A stretch of 64,000 nucleotides of DNA from assembly GCF_023276435.1 (NCBI RefSeq), contig NZ_JALLPO010000045.1, positions 1 to 64,000 on the forward strand, written 5' to 3'. Source of the DNA: Sphaerisporangium perillae (GTDB lineage Bacteria > Actinomycetota > Actinomycetes > Streptosporangiales > Streptosporangiaceae). Within the stretch, counting starts at the first letter, position 1, and each line of letters begins with the position of its first letter. The position numbers and the translations under genes were made by a program. This document shows positions 21,985-31,352 of this stretch, in pieces. The notes under the pieces are model-generated. The model was not told where the DNA came from. It searched no databases and saw only the letters and a program-made list of their open reading frames with translations.

Positions 21985-23415
21985 GTGAGTCGTCGAGCGA
22001 AGATTGTCTGCACACTGGGGCCCGCCACCTCCTCTCCGGAGCGCCTGCGCGAGCTGATCGCCGCCGGGATGAACGTGGCGCGGTTCAACCTCAGCCACGG
22101 GAGCCACGAGCTGCACAAAGAGGTACACGCCAGGGTGAGGGAGGCGGCCGCCGAGCTCGGCAAGGCCGTCGGCGTCCTCGCCGACCTGCAGGGCCCCAAG
22201 ATCCGTGTGGGCCGGTTCGCCGAGGGCCCGGTACGTCTCGGCTTCGGTGACGTCTTCACGATCACCACCGAGGACGTCCCCGGTGACCGCGCCATGGTCT
22301 CCACGACCTACGAGGGCCTGCCCACCGACGTCAAGCCCGGCGACACGATCCTCGTCGACGACGGCCGCCTCTGCCTGGAGGCCACCGCCGTCGAAGGGCC
22401 GCGAGTCGTCACCAAGGTCGTCGTCGGCGGCATGATCTCCGACAACAAGGGCCTCAACCTGCCGGGCGTCGCGGTCTCCGCCCCCGCCCTCACCGAGAAG
22501 GACGAGGAGGACCTGCGCTGGGCCCTCCGCACCGGCTTCGACATGATCGCGCTGTCCTTCGTGCGCAGCCCCGACGACGCGGCGATCGTCCGCACCATCA
22601 TGGACGAGGAGGGCGTCCACCTGCCGCTCCTCGCCAAGATCGAAAAGCCGCAGGCGGTCGAGCGCCTCGAGGAGATCGTCGACGCCTTCGACGGCATCAT
22701 GGTCGCGCGCGGCGACCTCGGCGTGGAGCTCCCGCTGGAGCAGGTGCCGATCGTGCAGCGGCGGGCCATCGCGCTGGCCAGGGAGAAGGCCCACCCGGTC
22801 ATCGTGGCCACCCAGATGCTCGACTCCATGATGAGCGCTCCCCGGCCCACCCGGGCCGAGGTCTCCGACGTCGCCTACGCCGTCATGGACGGCGCCGACG
22901 CCGTCATGCTCTCCGGCGAGACCTCGGTCGGCAGTTACCCCATCGAGTCGGTCGCGACGATGGCGCGCATCGCCTCCGCGGCCGAGGCCGACTCGCTGGA
23001 GTCGACCCACACCTTCGAGCGGCTCCCCGAGACCACCGGCGGCGCCATCGCCCGCGCGGCGGCCGAGGTCGGCGCGATCGTCGGCGCCAAGGCGCTGTGC
23101 GCGTTCACGATGTCGGGGGAGACCGCGCGGCGGCTCGCCCGCTACCGGTCCCCGATCCCGCTGCTGGCCTTCACCTCCGCACCGGAGGTGCGCGGCCAGC
23201 TCGCCCTCACCTGGGGCGTCGAGACCTTCGAGGTGCCGTTCGTCCACCACACCGACGACATGGTGCGCCAGGTCGAGTCGGCCCTGCTGTCGACCGGCCG
23301 CTACGAGAAGGGCGACAAGGTCGTCATCGTCGCCGGCTCGCCCCCCGGCAACCACGGCTCCACCAACGCCCTGCGCGTCCACACCATCGGCTCCGCCGTC
23401 ACCAGCGGCGGCTGA
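21985..23415 (+). CDS. pyk: Pyruvate kinase
   Basis: This enzyme transfers phosphate from phosphoenolpyruvate to ADP in the last step of glycolysis. The 476-residue protein has the N-terminal RRAKIVCTLGPATSSPERL, the substrate-binding MNVARFNLSHGSH, LADLQGPKIRVG, the active-site lysine in LLAKIEKPQAVE, metal ligands in GIMVARGDLGVELP, and the C-terminal allosteric domain (AFTMSGETARRLARYRS). The GTG start gives the canonical N-terminus. The last 67 bp, including the stop, are partly duplicated just downstream. It sits upstream of pdtaR, an order I recall from other actinobacteria. Confidence 0.95.
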   Translation: MSRRAKIVCTLGPATSSPERLRELIAAGMNVARFNLSHGSHELHKEVHARVREAAAELGKAVGVLADLQGPKIRVGRFAEGPVRLGFGDVFTITTEDVPGDRAMVSTTYEGLPTDVKPGDTILVDDGRLCLEATAVEGPRVVTKVVVGGMISDNKGLNLPGVAVSAPALTEKDEEDLRWALRTGFDMIALSFVRSPDDAAIVRTIMDEEGVHLPLLAKIEKPQAVERLEEIVDAFDGIMVARGDLGVELPLEQVPIVQRRAIALAREKAHPVIVATQMLDSMMSAPRPTRAEVSDVAYAVMDGADAVMLSGETSVGSYPIESVATMARIASAAEADSLESTHTFERLPETTGGAIARAAAEVGAIVGAKALCAFTMSGETARRLARYRSPIPLLAFTSAPEVRGQLALTWGVETFEVPFVHHTDDMVRQVESALLSTGRYEKGDKVVIVAGSPPGNHGSTNALRVHTIGSAVTSGG

Positions 23416-23512
23416 CCACGGCTCGGCCGTCACGGGCGGCGGCCGACCACGGCTCCACCGATACCGTGCGCGTCCACACCATCGGCTCCGCCATGACGAG
23501 CAGCGGCTGACC
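23351..23512 (+). repeat. Duplicated 3' end of pyk (two 67-bp copies)
   Basis: The last 65 bp of pyk plus 2 nt (23351-23417) recur at 23446-23512 with roughly ten substitutions, separated by 28 bp. The second copy keeps the same-frame stop codon and has no start, so it is a non-coding duplicate. Confidence 0.85.
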
Positions 23513-23741
23513 GGCCGCTCGGCCGGTGGCCCTCGGGGCCGCCGGGTGGCTCTTCCCGCTCGTCGAGTCGTTCGTCCATTCGGCGCCGGGGCGGCGGGGA
23601 GTGGTGCGGCGGGGTCGGCGCCCCTGTGCCGCGGGTGACCCGGCGGATGTTCGCGGGTCCGGGGCAACTTTCGGTGGTGAGATCGCCAAGGGGCGCATGT
23701 GAGGCGGCCCGCCGGTAAGGCCCGCCGGTTGGATCGGCCGC
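23416..23741 (+). other. 326-bp gap between pyk and membrane-protein gene
   Basis: It contains the degenerate second copy of the pyk 3' end (to 23512), then G/C-rich sequence without a convincing reading frame or a clear terminator. I see no promoter that I would defend. Confidence 0.5.
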
Positions 23742-25445
23742 ATGACGGTAGCCGGGGAACAAGCTGACGAGGCCGGACGGTCCCGGGCCGGCCGCCCTGC
23801 CGCGTCCCGGCTGCTCCGCACGGCGTCCCGGGCGGTGCTCCAGCCGGTGTCTCGGGCGCTGCGCCGCCCGGCGGGCCCACTGGCGGCCGTGGCGGCGCTG
23901 TACGGGGTAACGCAGCTGTGGTTCGTCGGCCCGGGCCTGCGCTGGGGCTGGGACGAGCTGGTCTACCTCAGCCAGGTGAGCCCGAGTCTGCCCGACGCCG
24001 CGTTCACCGCGCCGCGCGCCCGTGGCATCACCTGGCTGGCCGCCCCCGCCGCGGCCTTCTCGCCCTCGCCGCAGGTCGTACGCCCTTGGATGACACTGCT
24101 GTCGTCCGCCGGGCTGTTCCTGGCGTACCTGCCATGGCTGCGGGTGCTTCGCCACCGCGGCCGGTCGTGGACGGTGGCGCTGGCCGCACTGCTGCTCGCC
24201 GGGCTGTGGGTCGCGCAGTACTACGGCGGCGCGGTCATGCCGAACCTGTACGTCGCCTACGGGTCGGTCGCGGCCACCGCCTTCCTGCTTCTTGCTCTCC
24301 GCGACCGGGCCCTGCCGGGTGCCGCCCTGGCGGGCGCGGCCCTCGCCGATCCGCCGAGGCGCGGCGTGCTCGCCGGGCTCGCGTTCAGCGTCGCGGCGGT
24401 CGCGGTGCTGCGGCCCGGCGACGCCGCGTGGCTGGTGCTCGGGTTCGTCGTGGCCGTGCTCGTGCTCCGCGAGGGACGGCGCGGCGCCGTGGCGGGCCCG
24501 GACCCGCAGGCCCTGAGCGGGCGGCGGCGTGCCTTCGCCGCCACCGGCCTGGCCATGGCCGGTGGGCTCGGCGCCGGGCTCGCGCCGTGGGTCGTCGAGG
24601 CGTTCCTGTGGCACGGCGGGCCGCTGCACCGCCTGCAGGAGGCCGCCAGGATCCAGGGACGGCTGCGGCCCACCTGGGGCGTGGTCCATGAGTTCGCCGC
24701 GCTCAACGGGCCGCTGCTGTGCCGGCCGTGCACGACCCCCATCAGGTACCCGCACCTGGGGATATGGTGGCTCGCTCTGCCTTTCGCGGTCGCCGGTGGG
24801 CTGCTCGCGGCACGCCGGCTCGGCGTGGCCCGGCCGTATGGGGTGGCCTGCGCCGCCGGTGCGGCCCTGGCGGCGCAGTACCTGTTCCTGGTGGGATACG
24901 GGGCGCCGCGCTTCCTGCTGCCCGCCTACGCCCTGCTGGCCCTGCCCGTCGCCCTGCTCCTGGTGCGGCTCGCGTCGTCCGGGCGGGTGGCCGCCGCGCT
25001 CGTCGTCCTGGCGGTGACCGGCCAGCTCGTCACCCAGCATCTGGTGCTCGGGCGCCGCGTGGAGCGGTCGGTGGCCTACCGGGCGGGGGAGCGGGTGGTG
25101 GCCGAGACGCTGCGGAAGGCGGGGCTACGCCCCCCGTGCGTCGTCGGCGGCCCGGCGGGGACGCTGCCCATCGCCTACGAGGCGGGATGCGCGTACCGCA
25201 CCGTGCGCGCGACCTCCCCGGCCAGGCTCGGCGGGGCGGTGGCGGCCTACGTCACCCACGAGCAGGAGACGCGGGCCGCGGGCCGGGTGCCCCGGCGCCT
25301 GCTCACGCCCGAGGGACGCGTGTGGTACCTGTGGCTGCCCGCGGCGGGCGCGGGGGAGGAGATGAGAACCGCGCGGCCTCGGCCACGCGGTTTCGCCGGT
25401 GCAGTGCCCCGAGTGGGATTCGAACCCACACTGTATGGATTTTGA
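23742..25445 (+). CDS. Polytopic membrane protein, possible GT-C glycosyltransferase
   Basis: The 567-residue frame encodes about ten membrane segments, starting near residue 45. After the first helix comes GPGLRWGWDELVYLSQ, an acidic first exterior loop like the catalytic loop of GT-C (polyprenyl-phosphate-sugar dependent) glycosyltransferases. A C-terminal soluble part (about residues 440-545) includes CVVGGPAGTLPIAYEAGC. The start ATG lacks a good Shine-Dalgarno. The frame runs 41 nt into the antisense of the tRNA gene at 25405-25477: its last residues, PRVGFEPTLYGF, are simply tRNA read in reverse. The true C-terminus may therefore have been altered. The activity is inferred from topology only. 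Confidence 0.6.
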   Translation: MTVAGEQADEAGRSRAGRPAASRLLRTASRAVLQPVSRALRRPAGPLAAVAALYGVTQLWFVGPGLRWGWDELVYLSQVSPSLPDAAFTAPRARGITWLAAPAAAFSPSPQVVRPWMTLLSSAGLFLAYLPWLRVLRHRGRSWTVALAALLLAGLWVAQYYGGAVMPNLYVAYGSVAATAFLLLALRDRALPGAALAGAALADPPRRGVLAGLAFSVAAVAVLRPGDAAWLVLGFVVAVLVLREGRRGAVAGPDPQALSGRRRAFAATGLAMAGGLGAGLAPWVVEAFLWHGGPLHRLQEAARIQGRLRPTWGVVHEFAALNGPLLCRPCTTPIRYPHLGIWWLALPFAVAGGLLAARRLGVARPYGVACAAGAALAAQYLFLVGYGAPRFLLPAYALLALPVALLLVRLASSGRVAAALVVLAVTGQLVTQHLVLGRRVERSVAYRAGERVVAETLRKAGLRPPCVVGGPAGTLPIAYEAGCAYRTVRATSPARLGGAVAAYVTHEQETRAAGRVPRRLLTPEGRVWYLWLPAAGAGEEMRTARPRPRGFAGAVPRVGFEPTLYGF

Positions 25446-25477
25446 GGCCATCGACTCTGCCGTTGGTCTATCGGGGC
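25405..25477 (-). tRNA. tRNA with CAA anticodon (Leu), short variable loop
   Basis: Reading the minus strand, a 7-bp acceptor stem (GCCCCGA / TCGGGGC), D arm (GACC...GAGTC), anticodon loop CTCAAAA, variable loop of 5 nt, and a T arm (GTGGG TTCGAAT CCCAC) form a full 73-nt cloverleaf with discriminator A. The anticodon CAA reads leucine UUG. The anticodon stem has four pairs plus a C-T mismatch next to the loop. CCA is not encoded. Leucine tRNAs normally carry a long variable arm, which this one lacks, so the amino acid identity is worth testing. Confidence 0.88.
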
Positions 25478-25527
25478 GCCGTGGTGCTCGTGTCCCTAAT
25501 CTAGCGGACATCGGTACTCTCTTGGTC

Positions 25528-26118
25528 GTGAGTACGCAGCGACGAGTGGTGATCGCGGAAGACGAGGCCCTGATCCGCCTCGACCTGAAGGAGATGCTGG
25601 AAGAAGAGGGCTATGCCGTCGTCGGCGAGGCCGGGGACGGCGAGACGGCGATCAAGCTGGCTCTGGAGCAGCGCCCCGATCTGGTGATCCTCGACGTCAA
25701 GATGCCCATCCTCGACGGCATCTCGGCCGCCGAGCGCATCGTGTCGGAGCGGGTGGCACCCTGCCTGATCCTGACGGCGTTCTCCCAGCGCGACCTCGTG
25801 GAGCGGGCGAGGGACGCGGGGGCCATGGCCTACCTGGTCAAGCCGTTCACCAAGTCCGACCTCGTTCCGGCGATCGAGATGGCCGTCAGCCGGCACGAGG
25901 AGATCACGGCGCTGGAGCGGGAGGTCACCACCCTCGGGGAGCGGCTGGAGACCCGCAAGCTCGTCGAACGGGCCAAGGGCCTGCTGATGGCCCAGCACGG
26001 CTGGAGCGAGCCGCAGGCGTTCCGCTGGATCCAGAAGGCCTCGATGGACCGCCGGATGAGCATGCGCCAGGTAGCCCAGGCCGTGGTGAGCGAGGCGCAG
26101 GAGCCCGAGGAGTCATGA
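25528..26118 (+). CDS. pdtaR: ANTAR-domain response regulator PdtaR
   Basis: This 196-residue regulator has a receiver domain with the phospho-acceptor Asp56 in LVILDVKMPI, acidic residues EDE at 11-13, and the conserved Lys in YLVKPF. A short coiled segment leads to an ANTAR RNA-binding domain (about residues 130-190, LVERAKGLLMAQHGWSEPQA). ANTAR regulators act by antitermination on paired RNA hairpins. The GTG start is supported by a TACTCT hexamer exactly 7 nt upstream, so the mRNA is probably leaderless. The partner sensor kinase PdtaS is not in the window. It is flanked by the tRNA and the LIV transport operon. Confidence 0.93.
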   Translation: MSTQRRVVIAEDEALIRLDLKEMLEEEGYAVVGEAGDGETAIKLALEQRPDLVILDVKMPILDGISAAERIVSERVAPCLILTAFSQRDLVERARDAGAMAYLVKPFTKSDLVPAIEMAVSRHEEITALEREVTTLGERLETRKLVERAKGLLMAQHGWSEPQAFRWIQKASMDRRMSMRQVAQAVVSEAQEPEES

Positions 26119-26446
26119 TCGTGACGACCCTGTCAATACGGGGCCTGTCACGCTGTCAACGTGTGGCCCCGCCGCGCGGCCGGGTCCTGCCCGTCACGGG
26201 GCCGTGCCCGCTTCCGAAACCCGCCCGGTCGATCTTTCACATCTCGCCACCTGCTATGTGACCTTTACTTTTCACGCTGATCGCCGAAGAGGACCGGTGT
26301 GATAACGAAGCGGTAACGTGATGTGACTCTGTACCGACCTGTGACTTGAGCTGGGTGTAATGCCGTCATCGACCCCTGGCCAGACTGCCAGGGTGGTTCT
26401 GTGGACCCGATCCCGACGTGCGGGATCAGGCGAAAGGAAGGCAACC
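26119..26446 (+). other. 328-bp leader region of the LIV binding-protein gene
   Basis: The left half holds repeated CTGTCA and GTGAC-type words but no gene. The right half has two compact hairpins ahead of the Shine-Dalgarno: CCCTGGC (26374-26380) with GCCAGGG (26387-26393), and GATCCCG (26409-26415) with CGGGATC (26421-26427). They could form a structured 5' leader that regulates the transporter; no known riboswitch class is recognised. Confidence 0.45.
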
Positions 26447-27637
26447 TTGCGGCCCAAGATTGCTCGCCTCGGGGGCGTGCTCGCCGTCGGTGTGGCACTT
26501 ACCGTTGGTCTCGCCGCCTGTGGTGGCGGTGACTCGGGCTCGACCGGTGGGGGCGACTCCGCCGCGCCGACCACGCTGAAGATCGGCTTTATGGGCGACC
26601 TGTCGGGTGAGAACTCCGGCATCGTCATCCCGCCGAGCAACGGCGCTCAGCTTGCCGTGGACGAGTACAACGCGACCAACCCCAAGGTCAAGTTGGAAAT
26701 GATCAAGTACGACAGCCGCGCGGACCCGACGACGGCCGTCAACCTGGCCCAGCAGGCCATCAAGAGCGACAAGGTCGTCGCGATGGTCGGTCCCGCCTTC
26801 TCCGGTGAGTCCAAGCAGGCCGTCCCGGTGCTGGAGGAGGCGAAGATCCCGAACATCTCCGCCTCGGCCACCAACGTGGACCTCGCCAAGAACGGCTGGA
26901 AGTACTGGCACCGCGTCGTGCCGAACGACGGCGTGCAGGGGCCGGCCATCGCCGACTTCATCGCCGGCGCCGCCGCCGCCAAGAACGTCTTCGTGGTCGA
27001 CGACAAGTCCGAGTACGGCAAGGGCCTCGGCGACGCGGTGCGCGCCCAGCTGAAGACCAAGGGCGCCACGGTCACCGACGACGCTCTGGACCCGGCCGCC
27101 ACGGACTACTCCTCGACGGTCAACAAGGTCGCGGCGGCCAAGCCGGACGCGATCTTCTTCGGCGGTTACTACGCCGCGGCCGGCAAGCTGATCAAGCAGC
27201 TCCGGGACAAGGGCGTGGACGCGAAGTTCTTCTCCGCCGACGGCTCCCTGGACAAGGGCATCATCGAGAGCGCCGGCGCCGCACAGGCCGAGGGCGTGCT
27301 CATCGGCTGCCCCTGCCGCATCCCGACCTCGGCCGAGACCGACGAGAAGGTCAAGAAGTTCGCCACCGACTACAAGGCGAAGTTCGGCGCCGACCCGCTG
27401 ATCTACGCGACCGAGGGCTACGACGCCATGACCGCGTTCACCAAGGCCATCGCCGGCGGCGCCACCACGGCGGACGCGATCAACGAGGCGGTCGGCAAGT
27501 CGGACTTCGATGGCATCTCCAAGCACATCAAGTTCGACCCGACCGGTGAGCCTTCGGCGAAGTCGATCTACATGTACCAGGTCAAGGACGGCCAGATCGG
27601 CCTGCTCGGCGACACGACGACGGCCAAGCTCGGCTGA
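26447..27637 (+). CDS. Branched-chain amino acid ABC transporter binding lipoprotein
   Basis: This 396-residue lipoprotein captures leucine/isoleucine/valine or related amino acids outside the cell. The signal ends at lipobox LAAC with Cys25, followed by a Gly/Ser linker. The mature part is a type-I periplasmic-binding (LivJ-like) fold with LKIGFMGDLSGENSG, AMVGPAFSGESKQAVPVL and VFVVDDKSEYGKGL. I chose the TTG at 26447, since AAAGGAAG lies 6 nt upstream and the result is a normal signal peptide; earlier in-frame starts add a non-signal stretch. It is the first gene of the LIV operon, separated from livH by a strong hairpin. Confidence 0.93.
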   Translation: MRPKIARLGGVLAVGVALTVGLAACGGGDSGSTGGGDSAAPTTLKIGFMGDLSGENSGIVIPPSNGAQLAVDEYNATNPKVKLEMIKYDSRADPTTAVNLAQQAIKSDKVVAMVGPAFSGESKQAVPVLEEAKIPNISASATNVDLAKNGWKYWHRVVPNDGVQGPAIADFIAGAAAAKNVFVVDDKSEYGKGLGDAVRAQLKTKGATVTDDALDPAATDYSSTVNKVAAAKPDAIFFGGYYAAAGKLIKQLRDKGVDAKFFSADGSLDKGIIESAGAAQAEGVLIGCPCRIPTSAETDEKVKKFATDYKAKFGADPLIYATEGYDAMTAFTKAIAGGATTADAINEAVGKSDFDGISKHIKFDPTGEPSAKSIYMYQVKDGQIGLLGDTTTAKLG

Positions 27638-27665
27638 CGGAAGGTAGTCACCGGCCAAGCCAGTG

Positions 27666-27698
27666 AGGGGCGGGAAACGCAGCTGCGCTCCCGCCCCT
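27666..27698 (+). terminator. Attenuator-like hairpin between LIV binding protein and livH
   Basis: AGGGGCGGGA (27666-27675) pairs perfectly with TCCCGCCCCT (27689-27698), and the loop contains the palindrome GCAGCTGC. There is no T-run. Placed after the binding-protein gene, it probably reduces read-through or stabilises the upstream mRNA so that more binding protein than permease is made. Confidence 0.65.
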
Positions 27699-27744
27699 GT
27701 CCGTGCCCGTCCTCGCGTGAAGGCTTCCTCGAAAGCGAAACCCC

Positions 27745-28713
27745 GTGTTCGATAACCTCCTCGGCTCCTTCTGGCCGTACACGATCGACGGCCTCATCCT
27801 GGGCGCGATCTACGGCCTCGTCGCCCTCGGCTACACGATGGTCTACGGCGTGCTGCGTCTCATCAACTTCGCGCACTCCGAGATCTTCATGATCGGCACC
27901 ATGGCGTCGGCGTTCGTCGTGATGACGCTCGGCATCACCACACCGCTCACCGGGTTCGCCCTGGTCGGTGGGCTGCTGTTGATGGTGCTCGTTGGAGGCT
28001 TCGCCTCCGCGGGCTCGGCCATGCTGCTGGAGCGCATCGCCTATCGCCCGCTCCGCAAACGCGGAGCCTCACGCCTGGCCGCGCTCATCTCGGCCATCGG
28101 CGCCTCGCTCTTCCTCCAGGAGCTCTTCGCCCTGGTGCTCATCCCGCACGTGTTCAACCGTCCGCAGCAGGGCCGCAACCAGATGGGTGTGGCCCGCATC
28201 ATGGAGAAGGACACCCTCTTCACGTTCGGCGGCGCGCAGATCCGGGTCGACCAGGTCCTGATCTTCGTGGCGGCGATCGGCATGATGGTCCTGCTGGACC
28301 TGCTGGTGAACCGCACCAAGATCGGCCGCGGCATCCGCGCCACCTCCCAGGATCCCGAGACCGCGGTGCTGATGGGCGTGGACATCGACAAGATCGTGCG
28401 GATGACGTTCCTGATCGGTGGCCTGATGGCCGGCGTCGCCGGCGCGCTGTTCGTGCTCCAGTTCGAGGTCACCAAGTTCTCCATCGGCTTCCTCCTCGGC
28501 ATCAAGGCCTTCACGGCCGCGGTGCTCGGGGGCATCGGCAACCTACGTGGAGCGTTGCTCGGCGGCCTGTTCCTCGGTCTGATCGAGAACTACGGTGCCG
28601 CCGTCTTCGGCTCGGGATGGAAGGATGTCATCGCGTTCACGGTTCTCGTCCTGGTCCTGATGTTCCGGCCCACCGGCATCCTCGGTGAATCACTCCAGCA
28701 GGCGCGCGCATGA
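27745..28713 (+). CDS. livH: Branched-chain amino acid ABC transporter permease LivH
   Basis: This 322-residue integral membrane protein forms half the transport channel. It has about eight helices and the LivH hallmark LGYTMVYGVLRLINFAHSEI near residue 30, and a late cytoplasmic coupling region including GRGIRATSQDPETAVLMGVD. The GTG start has little Shine-Dalgarno sequence (GCGAAACCCC), but the N-terminus MFDNLLGSFWPYTIDGL is typical. Its TGA overlaps the livM ATG by 4 nt (ATGA), so the permease pair is translationally coupled. Confidence 0.93.
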   Translation: MFDNLLGSFWPYTIDGLILGAIYGLVALGYTMVYGVLRLINFAHSEIFMIGTMASAFVVMTLGITTPLTGFALVGGLLLMVLVGGFASAGSAMLLERIAYRPLRKRGASRLAALISAIGASLFLQELFALVLIPHVFNRPQQGRNQMGVARIMEKDTLFTFGGAQIRVDQVLIFVAAIGMMVLLDLLVNRTKIGRGIRATSQDPETAVLMGVDIDKIVRMTFLIGGLMAGVAGALFVLQFEVTKFSIGFLLGIKAFTAAVLGGIGNLRGALLGGLFLGLIENYGAAVFGSGWKDVIAFTVLVLVLMFRPTGILGESLQQARA

Positions 28714-29861
28714 GCACCAACACCACGATCACCAACGGTAAGAACGCCTTCTCGGCGTTCATCGACGGCGTCCGCGACAGGTGGGCGTCCGCTCCCGGCT
28801 GGCAGCGCTGGACGGTCTACGTCCTGCTGTTCATCGCGGCGCTGCTGCTGCCTTCCGAGTCCCTCGGCCCGATCATGTCGCCGTACAGCGACTGGGCCAG
28901 CGTCCTGTTCTTCCCCATCGGCACCTACGTGGTGCTCGCGATCGGCCTCAACGTGGTCGTCGGCCAGGCGGGCCTGCTCGACCTCGGGTACGTCGCGTTC
29001 TTCGCCATCGGCGGCTACTCGATGGCGCTGCTCGGCACCAGGATGGGGCTGAACTTCTGGGAGATCCTCGTCGCCGGCGTGATCCTGTCGGCGATCTCCG
29101 GGATCGTGCTGGGCGGGCCGACGCTCCGCCTGCGGGGTGACTACCTCGCCATCGTCACCCTCGGCTTCGGTGAGATCGTCCGCCAGACGGCGGAGAACAC
29201 CGACGCCATCGGCGGCCCGCGCGGCATCGCCGGCATCCCGCACCCGCCGAGCATCGACGGTGTGACGGTCTTCGGCGTCGACATCTTTCACTACGGCGTG
29301 CTCGACCCCCGGCCGTACTACTACCTCCTGGTGGTGGTGGCCACCGCGATCATCATCTTCGTGAAGCGGTGGGAGAAGAGCCGGGTCGGCCGCGCCTGGG
29401 CCGCCATCCGCGAGGACGAGGACGCCGCCGAGGTCATGGGCGTGCCGACGTTCAAGTTCAAGCTGCTGGCCTTCGCCATCGGCGCCTCGATCGGTGGAGC
29501 CATGGGTGTCGTCTGGGCCTCCAAGACGATCTCGATCAACCCGAACGACTTCCTGTTCATGCTGTCCGCGACCATCCTGGCGGCGGTCGTGATGGGCGGC
29601 TCCGGCAACATCCCCGGCGTCATCCTGGGCGCGTTCCTCGTAGCCTGGCTGCCGGAGCGGTTCCGTGGCCTGTCGGAATACCGCATCATGGTGTTCGGCG
29701 CCGCGCTGGTCGCCCTGATGATCTTCCGTCCCGAGGGCCTGTTGCCCTCGCGCCGCCGCAAGGCGGAGCTGGCGGAGGGAACGGGTGGCATGGGCGCCAT
29801 GGGCGCGGAGGTCCCCGATCCGGAGACCCACGCCGCAGCAGCCGAAGGGGCAGCGAAATGA
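28710..29861 (+). CDS. livM: Branched-chain amino acid ABC transporter permease LivM
   Basis: The second permease subunit, 383 residues with about nine helices, pairs with LivH. Characteristic segments are GLNVVVGQAGLLDLGYVAFFAIGGY (landmark GLNVVVGQAGLLDLGY), LRLRGDYLAIVTLGFGEIVR and a coupling region GRAWAAIREDEDAAEVMGV. The last 35 residues are a Gly/Ala/Glu-rich cytoplasmic tail. Its stop overlaps the livG ATG by 4 nt, so livH, livM and livG form one coupled chain. Confidence 0.93.
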   Translation: MSTNTTITNGKNAFSAFIDGVRDRWASAPGWQRWTVYVLLFIAALLLPSESLGPIMSPYSDWASVLFFPIGTYVVLAIGLNVVVGQAGLLDLGYVAFFAIGGYSMALLGTRMGLNFWEILVAGVILSAISGIVLGGPTLRLRGDYLAIVTLGFGEIVRQTAENTDAIGGPRGIAGIPHPPSIDGVTVFGVDIFHYGVLDPRPYYYLLVVVATAIIIFVKRWEKSRVGRAWAAIREDEDAAEVMGVPTFKFKLLAFAIGASIGGAMGVVWASKTISINPNDFLFMLSATILAAVVMGGSGNIPGVILGAFLVAWLPERFRGLSEYRIMVFGAALVALMIFRPEGLLPSRRRKAELAEGTGGMGAMGAEVPDPETHAAAAEGAAK

Positions 29862-30629
29862 GCGATCCGCGTCCGCTTCTGCAGCTGCAGAAGGTCAAGA
29901 TGCAGTTCGGCGGCGTCACCGCGCTGCGCGATGTGGAGCTGACGATCAACGAGGGCGAGATCTTCGCGCTCATCGGGCCGAACGGCGCCGGCAAGACGAC
30001 GGTGTTCAACGTCGTCACCGGCGTCTACCGCCCGACGTCGGGCCAGGTGGTGTTCGACGGCGACCGCATCGACGGCATGAAGCGGTTCAAGGTCACCAAG
30101 CGCGGCGTCGCCCGCACGTTCCAGAACATCCGGCTGTTCCACAACATGTCGGCGCTGGAGAACGTCATGGTGGGCGCCGACGCGCACCACCGGGCGGGCA
30201 TGTTCAGCGTCGCGCTCGGCCTGCCGTGGCACCGCCACGAGGAGCGTGACGGCAAGGCGCTGGCCCGCGAGCTGCTGGAGTTCGTGGGCATCGGCCACCG
30301 CGCCGAGGAGACGGCCAAGAACCTCCCCTACGGCGACCAGCGGCGGCTGGAGATCGCGCGTGCGCTGGCCACCAAGCCCAAGCTCCTGCTCCTGGACGAG
30401 CCGGCGGCGGGCATGAACCCGGCCGAGAAGGAGTCCCTGCAGGGCCTGATCCGCAGGATCCGCGACGCCGGGCGCACCGTCCTGCTGATCGAGCACGACA
30501 TGGCGCTGGTCATGGGCATCAGCGACCGCATCGCGGTGCTGGACTTCGGGCAGAAGATCGCCGATGGTCTCCCCGCCGAGGTGCAGAACGACCCGCGGGT
30601 CATCGAGGCGTACTTGGGGGCTCCCGCAG

Positions 30630-30640
<11 letters not shown>
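29858..30640 (+). CDS. livG: Branched-chain amino acid ABC transporter ATPase LivG
   Basis: This 260-residue ATPase has Walker A GPNGAGKT (about residues 41-48), Q-loop FQNIRLFHNM, signature segment LPYGDQRRLEIARAL, Walker B LLLLDEPAAGMN and H-loop LIEHDMALVM, plus the C-terminal LivG extension NDPRVIEAYLG. The signature has PYGDQ in place of LSGGQ, which is normal for LivG. The start overlaps livM and its own 3' end overlaps livF by 11 nt, consistent with a tightly coupled operon. Confidence 0.93.
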
Positions 30641-31346
<706 letters not shown>

Positions 31347-31352
31347 GGCGCC

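Noticed and set aside
19837-23880. Very long open frame on the minus strand opposite the subtilase and pyk genes
   Set aside because: It is the shadow of two well-supported genes in a GC-rich genome; the encoded sequence is low-complexity Gly/Arg/Val with no family features.
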